NCBI RefSeq assembly: GCF_038396785.1
Contig: NZ_CP151087.1
Location: 2,418,001-2,482,000 of the forward strand
Direction: 5' to 3'
Length of the DNA: 64,000 nt
Origin: Sphingobacterium thalpophilum
GTDB lineage: Bacteria > Bacteroidota > Bacteroidia > Sphingobacteriales > Sphingobacteriaceae
Positions 1 to 8,570 of the stretch are shown here, piece after piece. Every line of letters starts with the position of its first letter. Position 1 is the stretch's first letter. The notes under the pieces were generated by a model, which saw only the letters and a list, made by a program, of their open reading frames with translations, ran no database searches and was not told the origin of the DNA. The position numbers were made by a program, and so were the translations under genes.

Positions 1-488
1 TGATAATTTTCTTTATAGTTTGATTCCAGTAACAAGGAAGCATTTTCGCGAACGGCAGCATCTTGCTGTCCCAAACGATGCGAACCAGAGACCAAAGTTT
101 CGGTACCATGCGCACTGGCACCGCTGGAATTACAGTGTATCGAAATAAATAGATCGGCTTTATTGGCATTCGCCAAACGGATACGTTTGTAAAGCTCAAC
201 AAATTCGTCGGTCGTACGTGTATAGACAATCTTGATACCTGGAATATCCTTCTGAATCTGCTTTCCTAATTTTAACGCAACTTCAAGGGCTACATTTTTC
301 TCCAACGATCGCCGTCCAGCCGCCCCTGTATCTTTTCCACCATGGCCAGCATCAATTACAATCGTTCTTATTTGGTAGTCCGGAGGCTCTACCTGCCCAT
401 TGTTTAATTTGAAAGAATTCAATAAAAAAAATCCCAAAGTAGCAAACACAACGCTACACCATTTTCTAATTCTTAAATCTGATTTCAT
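1..488 (-). CDS. N-acetylmuramoyl-L-alanine amidase, 3' part beyond the window
   Basis: Zinc amidase of the Amidase_3 family, which cuts the bond between N-acetylmuramic acid and the stem peptide during cell separation and wall turnover. Reading the minus strand from the ATG at 488 gives a start MKSDLRIRKW, one hydrophobic N-terminal segment (signal or anchor), then IVIDAGHGGKDTGA with the first zinc-binding His, a Glu in RSLEKNVA, and LFISIHCNSS with another zinc ligand. The frame stays open to base 1, so the C-terminus is outside the window. It is transcribed divergently from the LptD-like gene, a neighbourhood I recall as common in Bacteroidota. Family assignment is secure; the exact cellular role is not. 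Confidence 0.9.
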   Translation of the reverse strand, partial: MKSDLRIRKWCSVVFATLGFFLLNSFKLNNGQVEPPDYQIRTIVIDAGHGGKDTGAAGRRSLEKNVALEVALKLGKQIQKDIPGIKIVYTRTTDEFVELYKRIRLANANKADLFISIHCNSSGASAHGTETLVSGSHRLGQQDAAVRENASLLLESNYKENY

Positions 489-632
489 TGAATAATTATT
501 TGCTCTACTATAAACGAATCAAAATGAGTCTATATTATTTCTTTAATAGATAACGATATTTAACATATTTTCTATTGCTTTTTTGACTAATTTTGTCTCT
601 CGAAGTTTAACATTATTTCACAAAAATAACAT

Positions 633-3323
633 TTGTCTTTAATTTTGAAGTCGTTAATCAACATTTTAACACTATTTATCATTCTTGCAATGGGCAATTC
701 TAGCTTTGCTCAAAGTAATATTCCTTTAAAACAGAACGGACTTCAAGGTAAAGATCCTATTTCGGCGACCAATAAATCGCAAGACACGAGTAAATCCAAA
801 ACTGCAGATACGACCAAATCTGTAAGCGATACGACCAAGAAAAAAGGAAGTGGTTTGCAGGCTGAAGTGAGTATTATTGCGGTTGACTCGCAGAAATCTG
901 AAGTTGCCAAGAATATAAGTCACCTTTATCGCGGAGCAAAGGTAAAATATCAAGATTTTGAACTTTCTGCCGATTATATCCGTCTTGACCGAAACAAGAA
1001 AAAGATTTTTGCTTCTGGGATCTATGACAAAAGTGGTAAATATGTAGGGCGTCCTATCGTCATCATGGGAAATGGTGAATCACCGAAAACGGTAGACTCA
1101 CTCTATTACGATTACGAAAAACAAGAGGGAAACACCTACGGTATTATGACCGAAGTTGATGGTGGATTTATCCAGGCCAATATTGTGCGAAAGAATATCT
1201 ACGACGAAATGTCGATATACAAGGGATTATATAGTACCTGTAATCTACCCTATCCACATACCCATTTTGGCATTCATATCACCAAAGGAATTGTCACTAA
1301 AAACCAGATTATTTCCGGTCCGGCTTATCTTGTGGTGATGGGTGTACCTATGCCGGTGGCATTTCCATTTGCGTTTTTCCCAAAACCAGATAAAAGAGCA
1401 TCTGGTTTTCTCTTCCCATCTTTTGGGGAAGATTATACCAGAGGATTCTCGATGCGGGATATCGGTTGGTATTTGGCCTTCAACGATTACTGGGACAGTG
1501 AGATTAGAGGTTCCTTGTATTCTAAAGGTTCATGGGAAGCGTCCATCAATACGCGCTATACCGTCAACTATAAATTTAACGGTGGTTTTAATATCCGTTA
1601 TGCCAATACCAAAACGGGTATTGAAGGAACATCTAATTATGGCTCCAATAAGGATTTTAATGTCACTTGGAACCATACTCAACGCCAGGAAGCCAATCCA
1701 GGAACATCTTTCTCTGCAAGTGTTAACTTTGGTACAAGTTCTTTCTTTCAAAATACCGGAACCGGAAGTACACAAAACACCTATGAAAACCTTGCACGTA
1801 ACCGTATGGGCTCGTCCATCAGTTATGGAAAAGTATTTGCCGATGGCAAGGTAAACCTCACAGCCAGCTTAACGCATAATCAGGATATGGCTACGCGCAG
1901 TATACAGATGAGTTTACCAAATATCAGCTTAAACGTATCCTCTTTCAATCCATTTGACAGCAAAGACCGTGTCGGTGAACAAAAATGGTATCAACGCATC
2001 AATGTCGGTTATAGTTTCCAAGCACAAAACTCGGTAAGCACCATTGATACATTGTTGTTTAAACCAGGAGGTTTCAAAAAATTCCAAAATGGTTTCCAAC
2101 ACAATATTCCAATCAGTCTATCACTCAATGCTTTTAAATATTTCCAGTTCAATACCAGTGTAAACTATACCGAACGTTGGTATTTACAAAGTACGCGACA
2201 AAGCATCGACAATACCGCTGCAGGTTATAAACAACGTATCGATACCGTTCAGGGATTCAATCGTGCATACGATTACTCGGTATCGACCGGACTTTCGACC
2301 AAGGTTTATGGTAATTATTTCCCTAAAATAGGTAACCTTAAGCAGATCAGACACGTCGTTACACCGTCGATCAACCTGAACTATAGACCCGATTTTTCGG
2401 ATCCAAGATATGGTTTCTATCAGCATTATAACGATCAATATGGGAACAGAAATGTATACTCAATCTTTAGTCAGGGTGTCTACGGATCTCCTTCTGCAGG
2501 AAAATCTGCAGGGATAGGCTTTTCCATTGACAATAACATCGAAGCAAAAGTCAAAAGTAAATCCGATACCACGGATGGAGGCATGAAGAAAATCCCTATT
2601 CTTCAAGGTTTGACGTTCAGCGGAAATTACAACTTTGTTGCCGACTCGCTAAAGTTGTCCCCAATTACTTTCTCTGGCCGTACAGCTTTTTTCGACCAAA
2701 AGATGAATGTAAACTTCAACGGTACATTTGATCCCTATTCGGTCAATGAAAATGGTGTCCGCGTCAATCGCTATGCCATTAAAGACGGTAGCCTTGCTCG
2801 TCTGACAAACTTTGGTCTTTCCTTTGACTATAGTCTGAATCCTAAGGCGGCGAAATCACGTAATAACAATATCGATTCTTTAAGAAAAGAAATGTCTGGA
2901 GCAGGTATGACTCCTGAGCAAGCACAGGCCTTGGCTCGAATCAGCTCAGATCCAAACGCATTTGTGGACTTTAATATCCCATGGAACCTTGCGGCATCGT
3001 TCAGTTTCAATATGGCAAAATCGTTCAACTCCAGTACACGAAGAATGCAGAGTCAGATCACAAGTACATTGAATTTAAATGGCGACTTCAGTGTTACACC
3101 AAAATGGAAAGTCACCTTTCAATCGGGATACGATTTCAAACAGAAGGAAGTGGTCATGACCTCTTTCAATATCTATCGAGATCTGCATTGTTGGGATATG
3201 TCATTTGGCTGGATGCCTTTTGGGCGGTTCCGAAGCTATAACGTCACCATTCGCGCAAAGGCATCGATCTTACAAGATCTTAAGCTCACAAAAAGAGCCA
3301 GTTCAGGAGGCAGTTATTTTTAA
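633..3323 (+). CDS. lptD: LptD/OstA-like LPS assembly outer-membrane protein
   Basis: Outer-membrane barrel expected to insert lipopolysaccharide into the outer leaflet with LptE. The 896-residue product starts with a signal peptide ending near SSFAQS (about residues 1-27), followed by a Thr/Ser/Lys-rich low-complexity linker to about residue 75. A periplasmic OstA-type segment (about 80-200, with YRGAKVKYQDFELSADYIRL) comes next, then a long Tyr/Phe/Asn-rich barrel to the C-terminus. The start is a TTG at 633; a second in-frame TTG at 645 would also leave a signal peptide, so the first four residues are uncertain. The stop codon lies inside a terminator hairpin. Bacteroidota LptD proteins are divergent from the E. 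coli one, so the symbol is by family. Confidence 0.85.
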   Translation: MSLILKSLINILTLFIILAMGNSSFAQSNIPLKQNGLQGKDPISATNKSQDTSKSKTADTTKSVSDTTKKKGSGLQAEVSIIAVDSQKSEVAKNISHLYRGAKVKYQDFELSADYIRLDRNKKKIFASGIYDKSGKYVGRPIVIMGNGESPKTVDSLYYDYEKQEGNTYGIMTEVDGGFIQANIVRKNIYDEMSIYKGLYSTCNLPYPHTHFGIHITKGIVTKNQIISGPAYLVVMGVPMPVAFPFAFFPKPDKRASGFLFPSFGEDYTRGFSMRDIGWYLAFNDYWDSEIRGSLYSKGSWEASINTRYTVNYKFNGGFNIRYANTKTGIEGTSNYGSNKDFNVTWNHTQRQEANPGTSFSASVNFGTSSFFQNTGTGSTQNTYENLARNRMGSSISYGKVFADGKVNLTASLTHNQDMATRSIQMSLPNISLNVSSFNPFDSKDRVGEQKWYQRINVGYSFQAQNSVSTIDTLLFKPGGFKKFQNGFQHNIPISLSLNAFKYFQFNTSVNYTERWYLQSTRQSIDNTAAGYKQRIDTVQGFNRAYDYSVSTGLSTKVYGNYFPKIGNLKQIRHVVTPSINLNYRPDFSDPRYGFYQHYNDQYGNRNVYSIFSQGVYGSPSAGKSAGIGFSIDNNIEAKVKSKSDTTDGGMKKIPILQGLTFSGNYNFVADSLKLSPITFSGRTAFFDQKMNVNFNGTFDPYSVNENGVRVNRYAIKDGSLARLTNFGLSFDYSLNPKAAKSRNNNIDSLRKEMSGAGMTPEQAQALARISSDPNAFVDFNIPWNLAASFSFNMAKSFNSSTRRMQSQITSTLNLNGDFSVTPKWKVTFQSGYDFKQKEVVMTSFNIYRDLHCWDMSFGWMPFGRFRSYNVTIRAKASILQDLKLTKRASSGGSYF

Positions 3324-3341
3324 AATAACTGCTTTTTTTTT
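3310..3341 (+). terminator. Intrinsic terminator of the LptD-like gene
   Basis: Arms GCAGTTATTTT and AAAATAACTGC flank the TAA stop and are followed by a run of Ts. The stop codon is therefore inside the hairpin, and cinA must have its own promoter. Confidence 0.8.
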
Positions 3342-3523
3342 GAAATGCTATACGCGTATTGGTCAGCAGAACCATCAGTTTTTTTCAAAAAACTTCTTCC
3401 ATCAAATACATTTTTACCATTTCGCTGTGCCGCAATTTTATGTAAGTTTATATCCTGAATCCAACACTATCCCCACAGATGCATTTTTTAAAGTAGGGAG
3501 GTGGTTGCATAATTATTTTAAAG

Positions 3524-4783
3524 ATGAAAGCAGAGATTATTACCATAGGCGATGAGATCCTCATCGGTCAGATCATTGATACCAATTCAGGCTGGATTGC
3601 CAAGCAACTGCTCCAATTCGAAGTCGATATCGTTCAAATGACATCTATCCCAGATACCGAAGAGGCTATTTCAACGACATTGAAGGAGGCCTCAGTTCGG
3701 GCAGATCTTATTTTAATCACCGGAGGTCTGGGCCCGACGAAAGATGATGTAACAAAAAAAACCGCCGCAGCGTATTTTGGAACCACCTTGATACGGGATG
3801 AGCATGTACTTCGGCACGTGACCAACATATTTGAATCACGCAATCTAAAAATGCTCGACATCAATCTGCAGCAGGCCGATGTTTTGGCAAATTGTGAAGT
3901 CCTATTTAACGACTATGGCACTGCACCCGGCATGCTGGTACACCAGAACCAAAAGAAGTTTATTTTTATGCCTGGTGTGCCATTTGAGATGAAATTTCTG
4001 ATGGAAAAACATGTGCTGCCTTTATTAGCCAAACAGGATCCTGACTTATTTATCTGTCATGAGACAATTTTGGTCGGCGGAATCGGAGAATCCTATTTGG
4101 CAGAAGAAATAAAGGATATCGAATCAGAACTTCCTTCAAGCATAAAATTGGCCTATCTACCAACCTTGGCCTTTATCCGATTGAGACTCTCTGGTAAAAG
4201 CAGGAATAAATCTGACATTATGCTCCAGGTTGCCCTTTTTAAAACAAAGCTACTCCATCGTTTACAACAATATGTCATTGCAGATTATGATACCAGCATC
4301 GAACCTTATTTAATTAAAGAGCTTAGCCGCCGAGGTGCTACATTGACTACCGCAGAAAGCTGTACAGGTGGTAGCCTTGCCGCTTCAATAACCGCAGTAG
4401 CAGGAAGCAGCGTTATATTCCTTGGTGGTACTATCCCCTACTCCAACGCTTTAAAACAACAATTGTTGAACGTCAAAGAAGAAACACTGATCCAATATGG
4501 CGCAGTAAGTGAGCAGACTGCCATCGAAATGGCTTCCGGTTCAAAAAAGGCATTTTCGTCGGATTATGCTATTGCGACAACTGGGATAGCGGGGCCAGGT
4601 GGTGGAACAGTTGAGAAACCAGTTGGCACGATCTGGGTAGCTGTTGCGGGAAAAAAAGAAGTTTTAACCAAGAAGTTTCAGTTTAATAACGAAAGACTGA
4701 TCAACATCGAACGTACCCGTATGAATGCTTTATTACTTTTATGGAAGTTGCTGGTAAAAGAAAAAGAACAAGACACACAATAA
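3524..4783 (+). CDS. cinA: CinA family protein (NMN amidase / competence-damage inducible)
   Basis: CinA proteins join an N-terminal MoCF-like domain, reported in homologues to have ADP-ribose pyrophosphatase activity, to a C-terminal nicotinamide-nucleotide amidase domain that recycles NMN to nicotinate mononucleotide. Both are visible: MKAEIITIGDEILIGQ and GGLGPTKDD (residues about 67-75) in the first half, and TTAESCTGGSLAASI (about 275-290) with ATTGIAGPGGG in the second. The 419 residues match the normal full length. The ATG start is followed directly by the conserved N-terminal motif, so the start is firm. It lies 200 bp after the LptD terminator and 112 bp before the E2 gene, on the same strand. 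Nothing looks broken. Confidence 0.95.
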   Translation: MKAEIITIGDEILIGQIIDTNSGWIAKQLLQFEVDIVQMTSIPDTEEAISTTLKEASVRADLILITGGLGPTKDDVTKKTAAAYFGTTLIRDEHVLRHVTNIFESRNLKMLDINLQQADVLANCEVLFNDYGTAPGMLVHQNQKKFIFMPGVPFEMKFLMEKHVLPLLAKQDPDLFICHETILVGGIGESYLAEEIKDIESELPSSIKLAYLPTLAFIRLRLSGKSRNKSDIMLQVALFKTKLLHRLQQYVIADYDTSIEPYLIKELSRRGATLTTAESCTGGSLAASITAVAGSSVIFLGGTIPYSNALKQQLLNVKEETLIQYGAVSEQTAIEMASGSKKAFSSDYAIATTGIAGPGGGTVEKPVGTIWVAVAGKKEVLTKKFQFNNERLINIERTRMNALLLLWKLLVKEKEQDTQ

Positions 4784-4895
4784 AGTAAAATAATATTTCA
4801 AAGAATACGTTATTTAAGGAATAATATTTTAAATTGTTGAAAGTAAACCACAATTTATTTAACTTCGTTTTTCTATAACGAGATTGCTAAAAAAT

Positions 4896-6245
4896 ATGGC
4901 TTTATATAAACTCTTGCTCCCAAAAATGGGAGAAAGTGTATCCGAGGCAACAATCACAAAATGGTTAAAACAACCTGGTGACCTGATTGATGAAGATGAC
5001 ACTTTATTGGAAATCGCAACGGACAAAGTTGATTCAGAGGTACCTTCCCCTGTAAAAGGTGTTTTAAAAGAGCATTGCTATACCGTAGACCAGACTGTCC
5101 AAGTTGGTGAAGTCGTTGCAATTATAGAAATTGAGGGCGAAAATGAAGAACCTGCGATTCAAGCACAAGAAAATACAGCTCCTTCAGCTACAGCTCCCGA
5201 AGAGATCATAGCGTTGAATATCCCTGGTGTAGACCAGCTGCCAAATGTAGCGGCTGAAATTTCGTCTTCTCCCTACGAGAATACCCTTCGTTTCTATTCA
5301 CCTTTAGTAAAGAATATCGCACGTCACGAAGGATTGTCGCAGGATGAACTTGACCGTATCCAGGGTACTGGAGCAGAGGGAAGAGTGACAAAGGAAGATA
5401 TTTTAAACTATGTAACACATCGAGATTCATCGGCAAAAACACCAAAGTCTATTCCGGCAGAGCACACGAACACGGCTACAGAATCTCCGAAAATAATCTC
5501 CACCGCTCCATCGCATGTTCACACTGTTGCCAATGGCAGTGATGAAATCATTGAAATGGACCGCATGCGAAGGTTGATTGCAGACCATATGGTCAAAAGC
5601 GTACAAACCTCTCCCCATGTATGTTCTTTTGTTGAGGCAGATGTAACCAATTTAGTTTTGTGGCGCAATAAAGTTAAAGATGCCTATAAAAAACGCGAAG
5701 GAGAAAACATTACGTTCACCCCTTTGTTTATCGAGGCGATTAGCAAGGCGCTCAAAGATTTTCCATTGGTCAATATCTCGATCGACGGTTACAATATCAT
5801 CAAGAAGAAAAACATCAATATTGGTATGGCCGCAGCATTGCCTAATGGCAATCTCATCGTTCCTGTTATCAAAAATGCAGATCAATTAAGCTTAGTAGGC
5901 TTGAGTAAAAGTGTCAACGACCTCGCACAACGGTCACGGGCGAATAAATTGAAGCCTGACGACACACAAGATGGCACATTTACATTCACCAATATCGGCG
6001 CTTTTGGCAATATTATGGGAACTCCTATCATTAACCAACCGCAAGCTGCAATCTTGGCTGTAGGTACAATTACGAAAAAACCAGCAGTCATAGAAACAGA
6101 GTATGGTGATATGATTGGTATTAGACATATGATGTATCTTTCACTTTCTTATGACCACCGTGCAATCGATGGTGCCCTCGGAGGTACCTTCTTAAAACGG
6201 GTGGCGGACTACCTGGAAAATTGGGATAGCAATAGAGTAATCTAG
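4896..6245 (+). CDS. Dihydrolipoamide acyltransferase (E2 of a 2-oxoacid dehydrogenase complex)
   Basis: Forms the core of a 2-oxoacid dehydrogenase complex and passes the acyl group from E1 to CoA through a lipoyl arm. Domains in order: a single lipoyl domain with lipoyl-lysine motif ATDKVDSE (Lys about 44), an Ala/Pro/Glu-rich linker, an E1/E3-binding domain (YSPLVKNIARHEGL, RVTKEDIL, about 135-175), and a catalytic domain ending with SYDHRAIDGALGG, which contains the active-site DHRxxDG. I chose the ATG at 4896 (MALYKLLLPKMGE) because the longer frame from a TTG at 4884 adds four residues before a typical E2 start. No E1 or E3 genes are adjacent. Whether it serves pyruvate, branched-chain or 2-oxoglutarate dehydrogenase cannot be decided here. 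Confidence 0.93.
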   Translation: MALYKLLLPKMGESVSEATITKWLKQPGDLIDEDDTLLEIATDKVDSEVPSPVKGVLKEHCYTVDQTVQVGEVVAIIEIEGENEEPAIQAQENTAPSATAPEEIIALNIPGVDQLPNVAAEISSSPYENTLRFYSPLVKNIARHEGLSQDELDRIQGTGAEGRVTKEDILNYVTHRDSSAKTPKSIPAEHTNTATESPKIISTAPSHVHTVANGSDEIIEMDRMRRLIADHMVKSVQTSPHVCSFVEADVTNLVLWRNKVKDAYKKREGENITFTPLFIEAISKALKDFPLVNISIDGYNIIKKKNINIGMAAALPNGNLIVPVIKNADQLSLVGLSKSVNDLAQRSRANKLKPDDTQDGTFTFTNIGAFGNIMGTPIINQPQAAILAVGTITKKPAVIETEYGDMIGIRHMMYLSLSYDHRAIDGALGGTFLKRVADYLENWDSNRVI

Positions 6246-6284
6246 CCATCAAAATTGATAAATAAAAAAAGGCTCTTAATAGAC

Positions 6285-6318
6285 ATGCCCCAAAAAGTTA
6301 GACACTTATTTGGGGCAT
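6285..6318. terminator. Bidirectional terminator between E2 and MATE genes
   Basis: Arms ATGCCCCA (6285-6292) and TGGGGCAT (6311-6318) are followed by Ts on the plus strand and, on the minus strand, by a T-rich stretch opposite the A-run at 6264-6270. It fits the convergent gene pair around it. Confidence 0.75.
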
Positions 6319-6344
6319 TTTTATTATTTAAAATATATTTTTTG

Positions 6345-7721
6345 TTACTTAAACATACTTTGTTCGAATTGTATTTTCTTCTTCTTGATCACCAATTGAA
6401 ACCGCAGATAAAGTAAAAGCGAAGAGGTTAACAAGCCTAATGTCAACCCATACCAAATCCCCTTAATACCCCAGTTAAATACCACTCCCATGAGGTAGCC
6501 ACTTGGTAGCCCTATAATCCAATAAGCAATAAATGTGATAAGGGTTGGAATATTCACATCCCCCATACCACGTAACACCCCCAGACCGACAACTTGCGTA
6601 CCATCAAACAATTGGAAAAGTCCCGCAATAATCAACAGCTGGGAAGCAATAATCACCACGGCATGATCTGAGGTAAATATATAAGGTAAATAATTATTCA
6701 ACAACGCGAACAAAGACGCTGTAATCACCATAAAGATCAACACCAATTGATACGAGGTGATGGCAAATCGTTCGAGGCGAAAAAGGTTTCTATTACCATA
6801 ACTATTACCCACCTTGATTGTTGCAGCAGCAGCGATACCACTCGCCATCATATACGTCATCGCGGCCAGCTGGATGGCTACTTGATGAGAAGCTTGCGCT
6901 GTAGCACTTATCGTACCGGCTAATAGGGAAGCCCCTGCAAAAGCCCCAATTTCAAATACATATTGCATAGCCACGGGTGCCCCGATGCGCACGATCTTAA
7001 GCAATCGTTGCCGATCGACCAATGTCACCTTAAAATATTGAATATATCCTTTAAATTTCTGCGATCGCAATACATAGGTCATCATCACAGACATCATTAA
7101 CACACGGTCGATCAATGTACTGTATCCGACTCCCTTTACCCCCATAGGGCTAATGCCAAACATCCCTTTGACAAAGATGATCGCCAAAATAATGTTCAGT
7201 ACATTTCCCCAAATAGTTACATTCATGGCTTGCTTTGTAAAACCCAGACCTTCAGCAAATTGTTTAAATGTGCTAAATACCATCAACGGAAGCATCGATA
7301 AACTCAGAATAAGTAAATAAGGCTTTGCCTCCTTCACCACAGCCGGATCTTGGTTGAGGTGATCGATAGCCAACATCGAACCAAAGTAAACTAAAGCGAA
7401 CAACAAGAGTCCTGCGATAATATTTAACCAAAAGCTATTGGACAACAATATGGCACATTCTTTTTTATTATCACGGCCATTCTCCTGCGCAATCAACGGC
7501 GTGATGCCATAAGCAATTCCCAACCCGATGACCATAACAACCATAAAAACAGCATGTACCAACGAAACTGCGGCCAATGGAATGGTTCCTGCAAAATGTC
7601 CAACAATCACACTATCTGCGGTATGCACCAATGTATGTCCCAATTGTGAGATCACCACTGGCCCCGCCAATACCATCGTACTTTTGTAATACGGTTTAAA
7701 TGTTTTAAATTTTCCCAACAT
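6345..7721 (-). CDS. MATE family multidrug exporter
   Basis: Inner-membrane cation-coupled exporter of the MATE (NorM/DinF-like) family. The sequence is almost wholly hydrophobic with about twelve predicted membrane helices. It has family-typical signals such as LAGPVVISQLGHTLVHTADS at the N-terminus, GLGFTKQAM in the first half, and LGVLRGMGDVNIPTL in the second half. I prefer the ATG at 7721 (MLGKFKTFKPYYK, 458 residues). The upstream in-frame start at 7748 only adds a short stretch (MAIFLGKSI) without family signal. The gene is single and faces the E2 gene. Substrate cannot be inferred. Confidence 0.9.
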   Translation of the reverse strand: MLGKFKTFKPYYKSTMVLAGPVVISQLGHTLVHTADSVIVGHFAGTIPLAAVSLVHAVFMVVMVIGLGIAYGITPLIAQENGRDNKKECAILLSNSFWLNIIAGLLLFALVYFGSMLAIDHLNQDPAVVKEAKPYLLILSLSMLPLMVFSTFKQFAEGLGFTKQAMNVTIWGNVLNIILAIIFVKGMFGISPMGVKGVGYSTLIDRVLMMSVMMTYVLRSQKFKGYIQYFKVTLVDRQRLLKIVRIGAPVAMQYVFEIGAFAGASLLAGTISATAQASHQVAIQLAAMTYMMASGIAAAATIKVGNSYGNRNLFRLERFAITSYQLVLIFMVITASLFALLNNYLPYIFTSDHAVVIIASQLLIIAGLFQLFDGTQVVGLGVLRGMGDVNIPTLITFIAYWIIGLPSGYLMGVVFNWGIKGIWYGLTLGLLTSSLLLYLRFQLVIKKKKIQFEQSMFK

Positions 7722-7884
7722 AATCGATTTCCCTAAAAAAATAGCCACAAAAATACGAAGATATTGCTACCCTATCGTCATATTAAAAAATATTTAGCAA
7801 AAATATAACAATTTACACCCATCAAATAACGGCACTTTGTTAAGTAATTTTTATGTTTCAAATACCTTAAAATTATCTTAAATT

Positions 7885-7892
7885 TACTTTTG
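7885..7892 (+). promoter_or_regulatory. Probable -7 promoter element of the tatA-like gene
   Basis: TACTTTTG matches the Bacteroidota -7 consensus TAnnTTTG, 71 bp before the ATG at 7964. A clear -33 TTTG at the usual distance was not found. Confidence 0.4.
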
Positions 7893-7963
7893 GGTCTAAG
7901 AACTATAGAAATATAAATGTACCTTAGCATCTAGTTAGTAATCAAAAGAAGAGGAAAAAGAGT

Positions 7964-8485
7964 ATGTACAATCCAGTAATAGCATTTCTAAACATCGGAA
8001 CACAAGAGATGATCTTAATTGTGTTTGCAATCTTGTTACTTTTTGGAGGCAAAAAACTTCCTGAATTGGCGAGAGGTTTAGGAAGAGGAATACGTGAGTT
8101 CAAAGATGCATCAGAAGGTATCAAACGTGAAATTTCAGATCAAATCAATAATTTTGAGAAAGACATAGACGTTAAAACAGAAGTAAAAGAAGAAGCTGTT
8201 CCTAATGATGTGCGTTTAGCTGAGGAAAAGGCTCAAGCAGCACACGAAGAAGAGGCTAAGCCACAGGAAACCGTAGAAGGTTCAGAAACAGAGCAGCCTA
8301 AGAAAAAATATGAATTCACAACACCTGCCGGTGTCGTCGAACATAATCCACATAAACAACCCGATTACGGCGAAGAGCCGTCTCACATCACGTACGGGTA
8401 TAACGATCATTTTGCTGAAACTAAAAACAACGAGGTAGAAGATAAAAAAGTTCCTGAGCAGGACAATACCAATAAACCTGCTTAA
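7964..8485 (+). CDS. tatA: Twin-arginine translocase TatA/TatE-type subunit with long acidic tail
   Basis: Pore-forming subunit of the twin-arginine pathway, which exports folded proteins across the inner membrane. The N-terminus (MYNPVIAFLNIGTQEMILIV) gives one transmembrane helix ending in LLLFGGKKLPELARGLGRG. That stretch is the classical TatA hinge with the FGGKKLPE motif, followed by the amphipathic helix IREFKDASEG. From about residue 70 on, the protein is a charged, low-complexity tail rich in Glu, Lys and Pro, which is longer than in enterobacterial TatA but usual in this phylum. No tatC is next to it. A perfect terminator hairpin follows at 8519, so it appears to be a monocistronic unit. 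Confidence 0.9.
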   Translation: MYNPVIAFLNIGTQEMILIVFAILLLFGGKKLPELARGLGRGIREFKDASEGIKREISDQINNFEKDIDVKTEVKEEAVPNDVRLAEEKAQAAHEEEAKPQETVEGSETEQPKKKYEFTTPAGVVEHNPHKQPDYGEEPSHITYGYNDHFAETKNNEVEDKKVPEQDNTNKPA

Positions 8486-8518
8486 TTTTACTACTTTAGT
8501 TTATAATTAGATATACTT

Positions 8519-8553
8519 AGAGCTGTTGAATGGTGATTCAACAGCTCTACTTT
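8519..8553 (+). terminator. Intrinsic terminator of the tatA-like gene
   Basis: A perfect 13-bp stem (AGAGCTGTTGAAT / ATTCAACAGCTCT) with a GGTG loop is followed by ACTTTTT. It covers the region where a longer tex start (TTG at 8526) would have to lie, which argues for the tex ATG at 8571. Confidence 0.9.
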
Positions 8554-8570
8554 TTAAGATTAAACCGACA

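Noticed and set aside
6285..6318. GCCCCAAAAAGTTAGACAC next to the terminator resembles ends of some IS3-type elements as I remember them
   Set aside because: No second end, target duplication or transposase remnant nearby; an ordinary terminator explains it.
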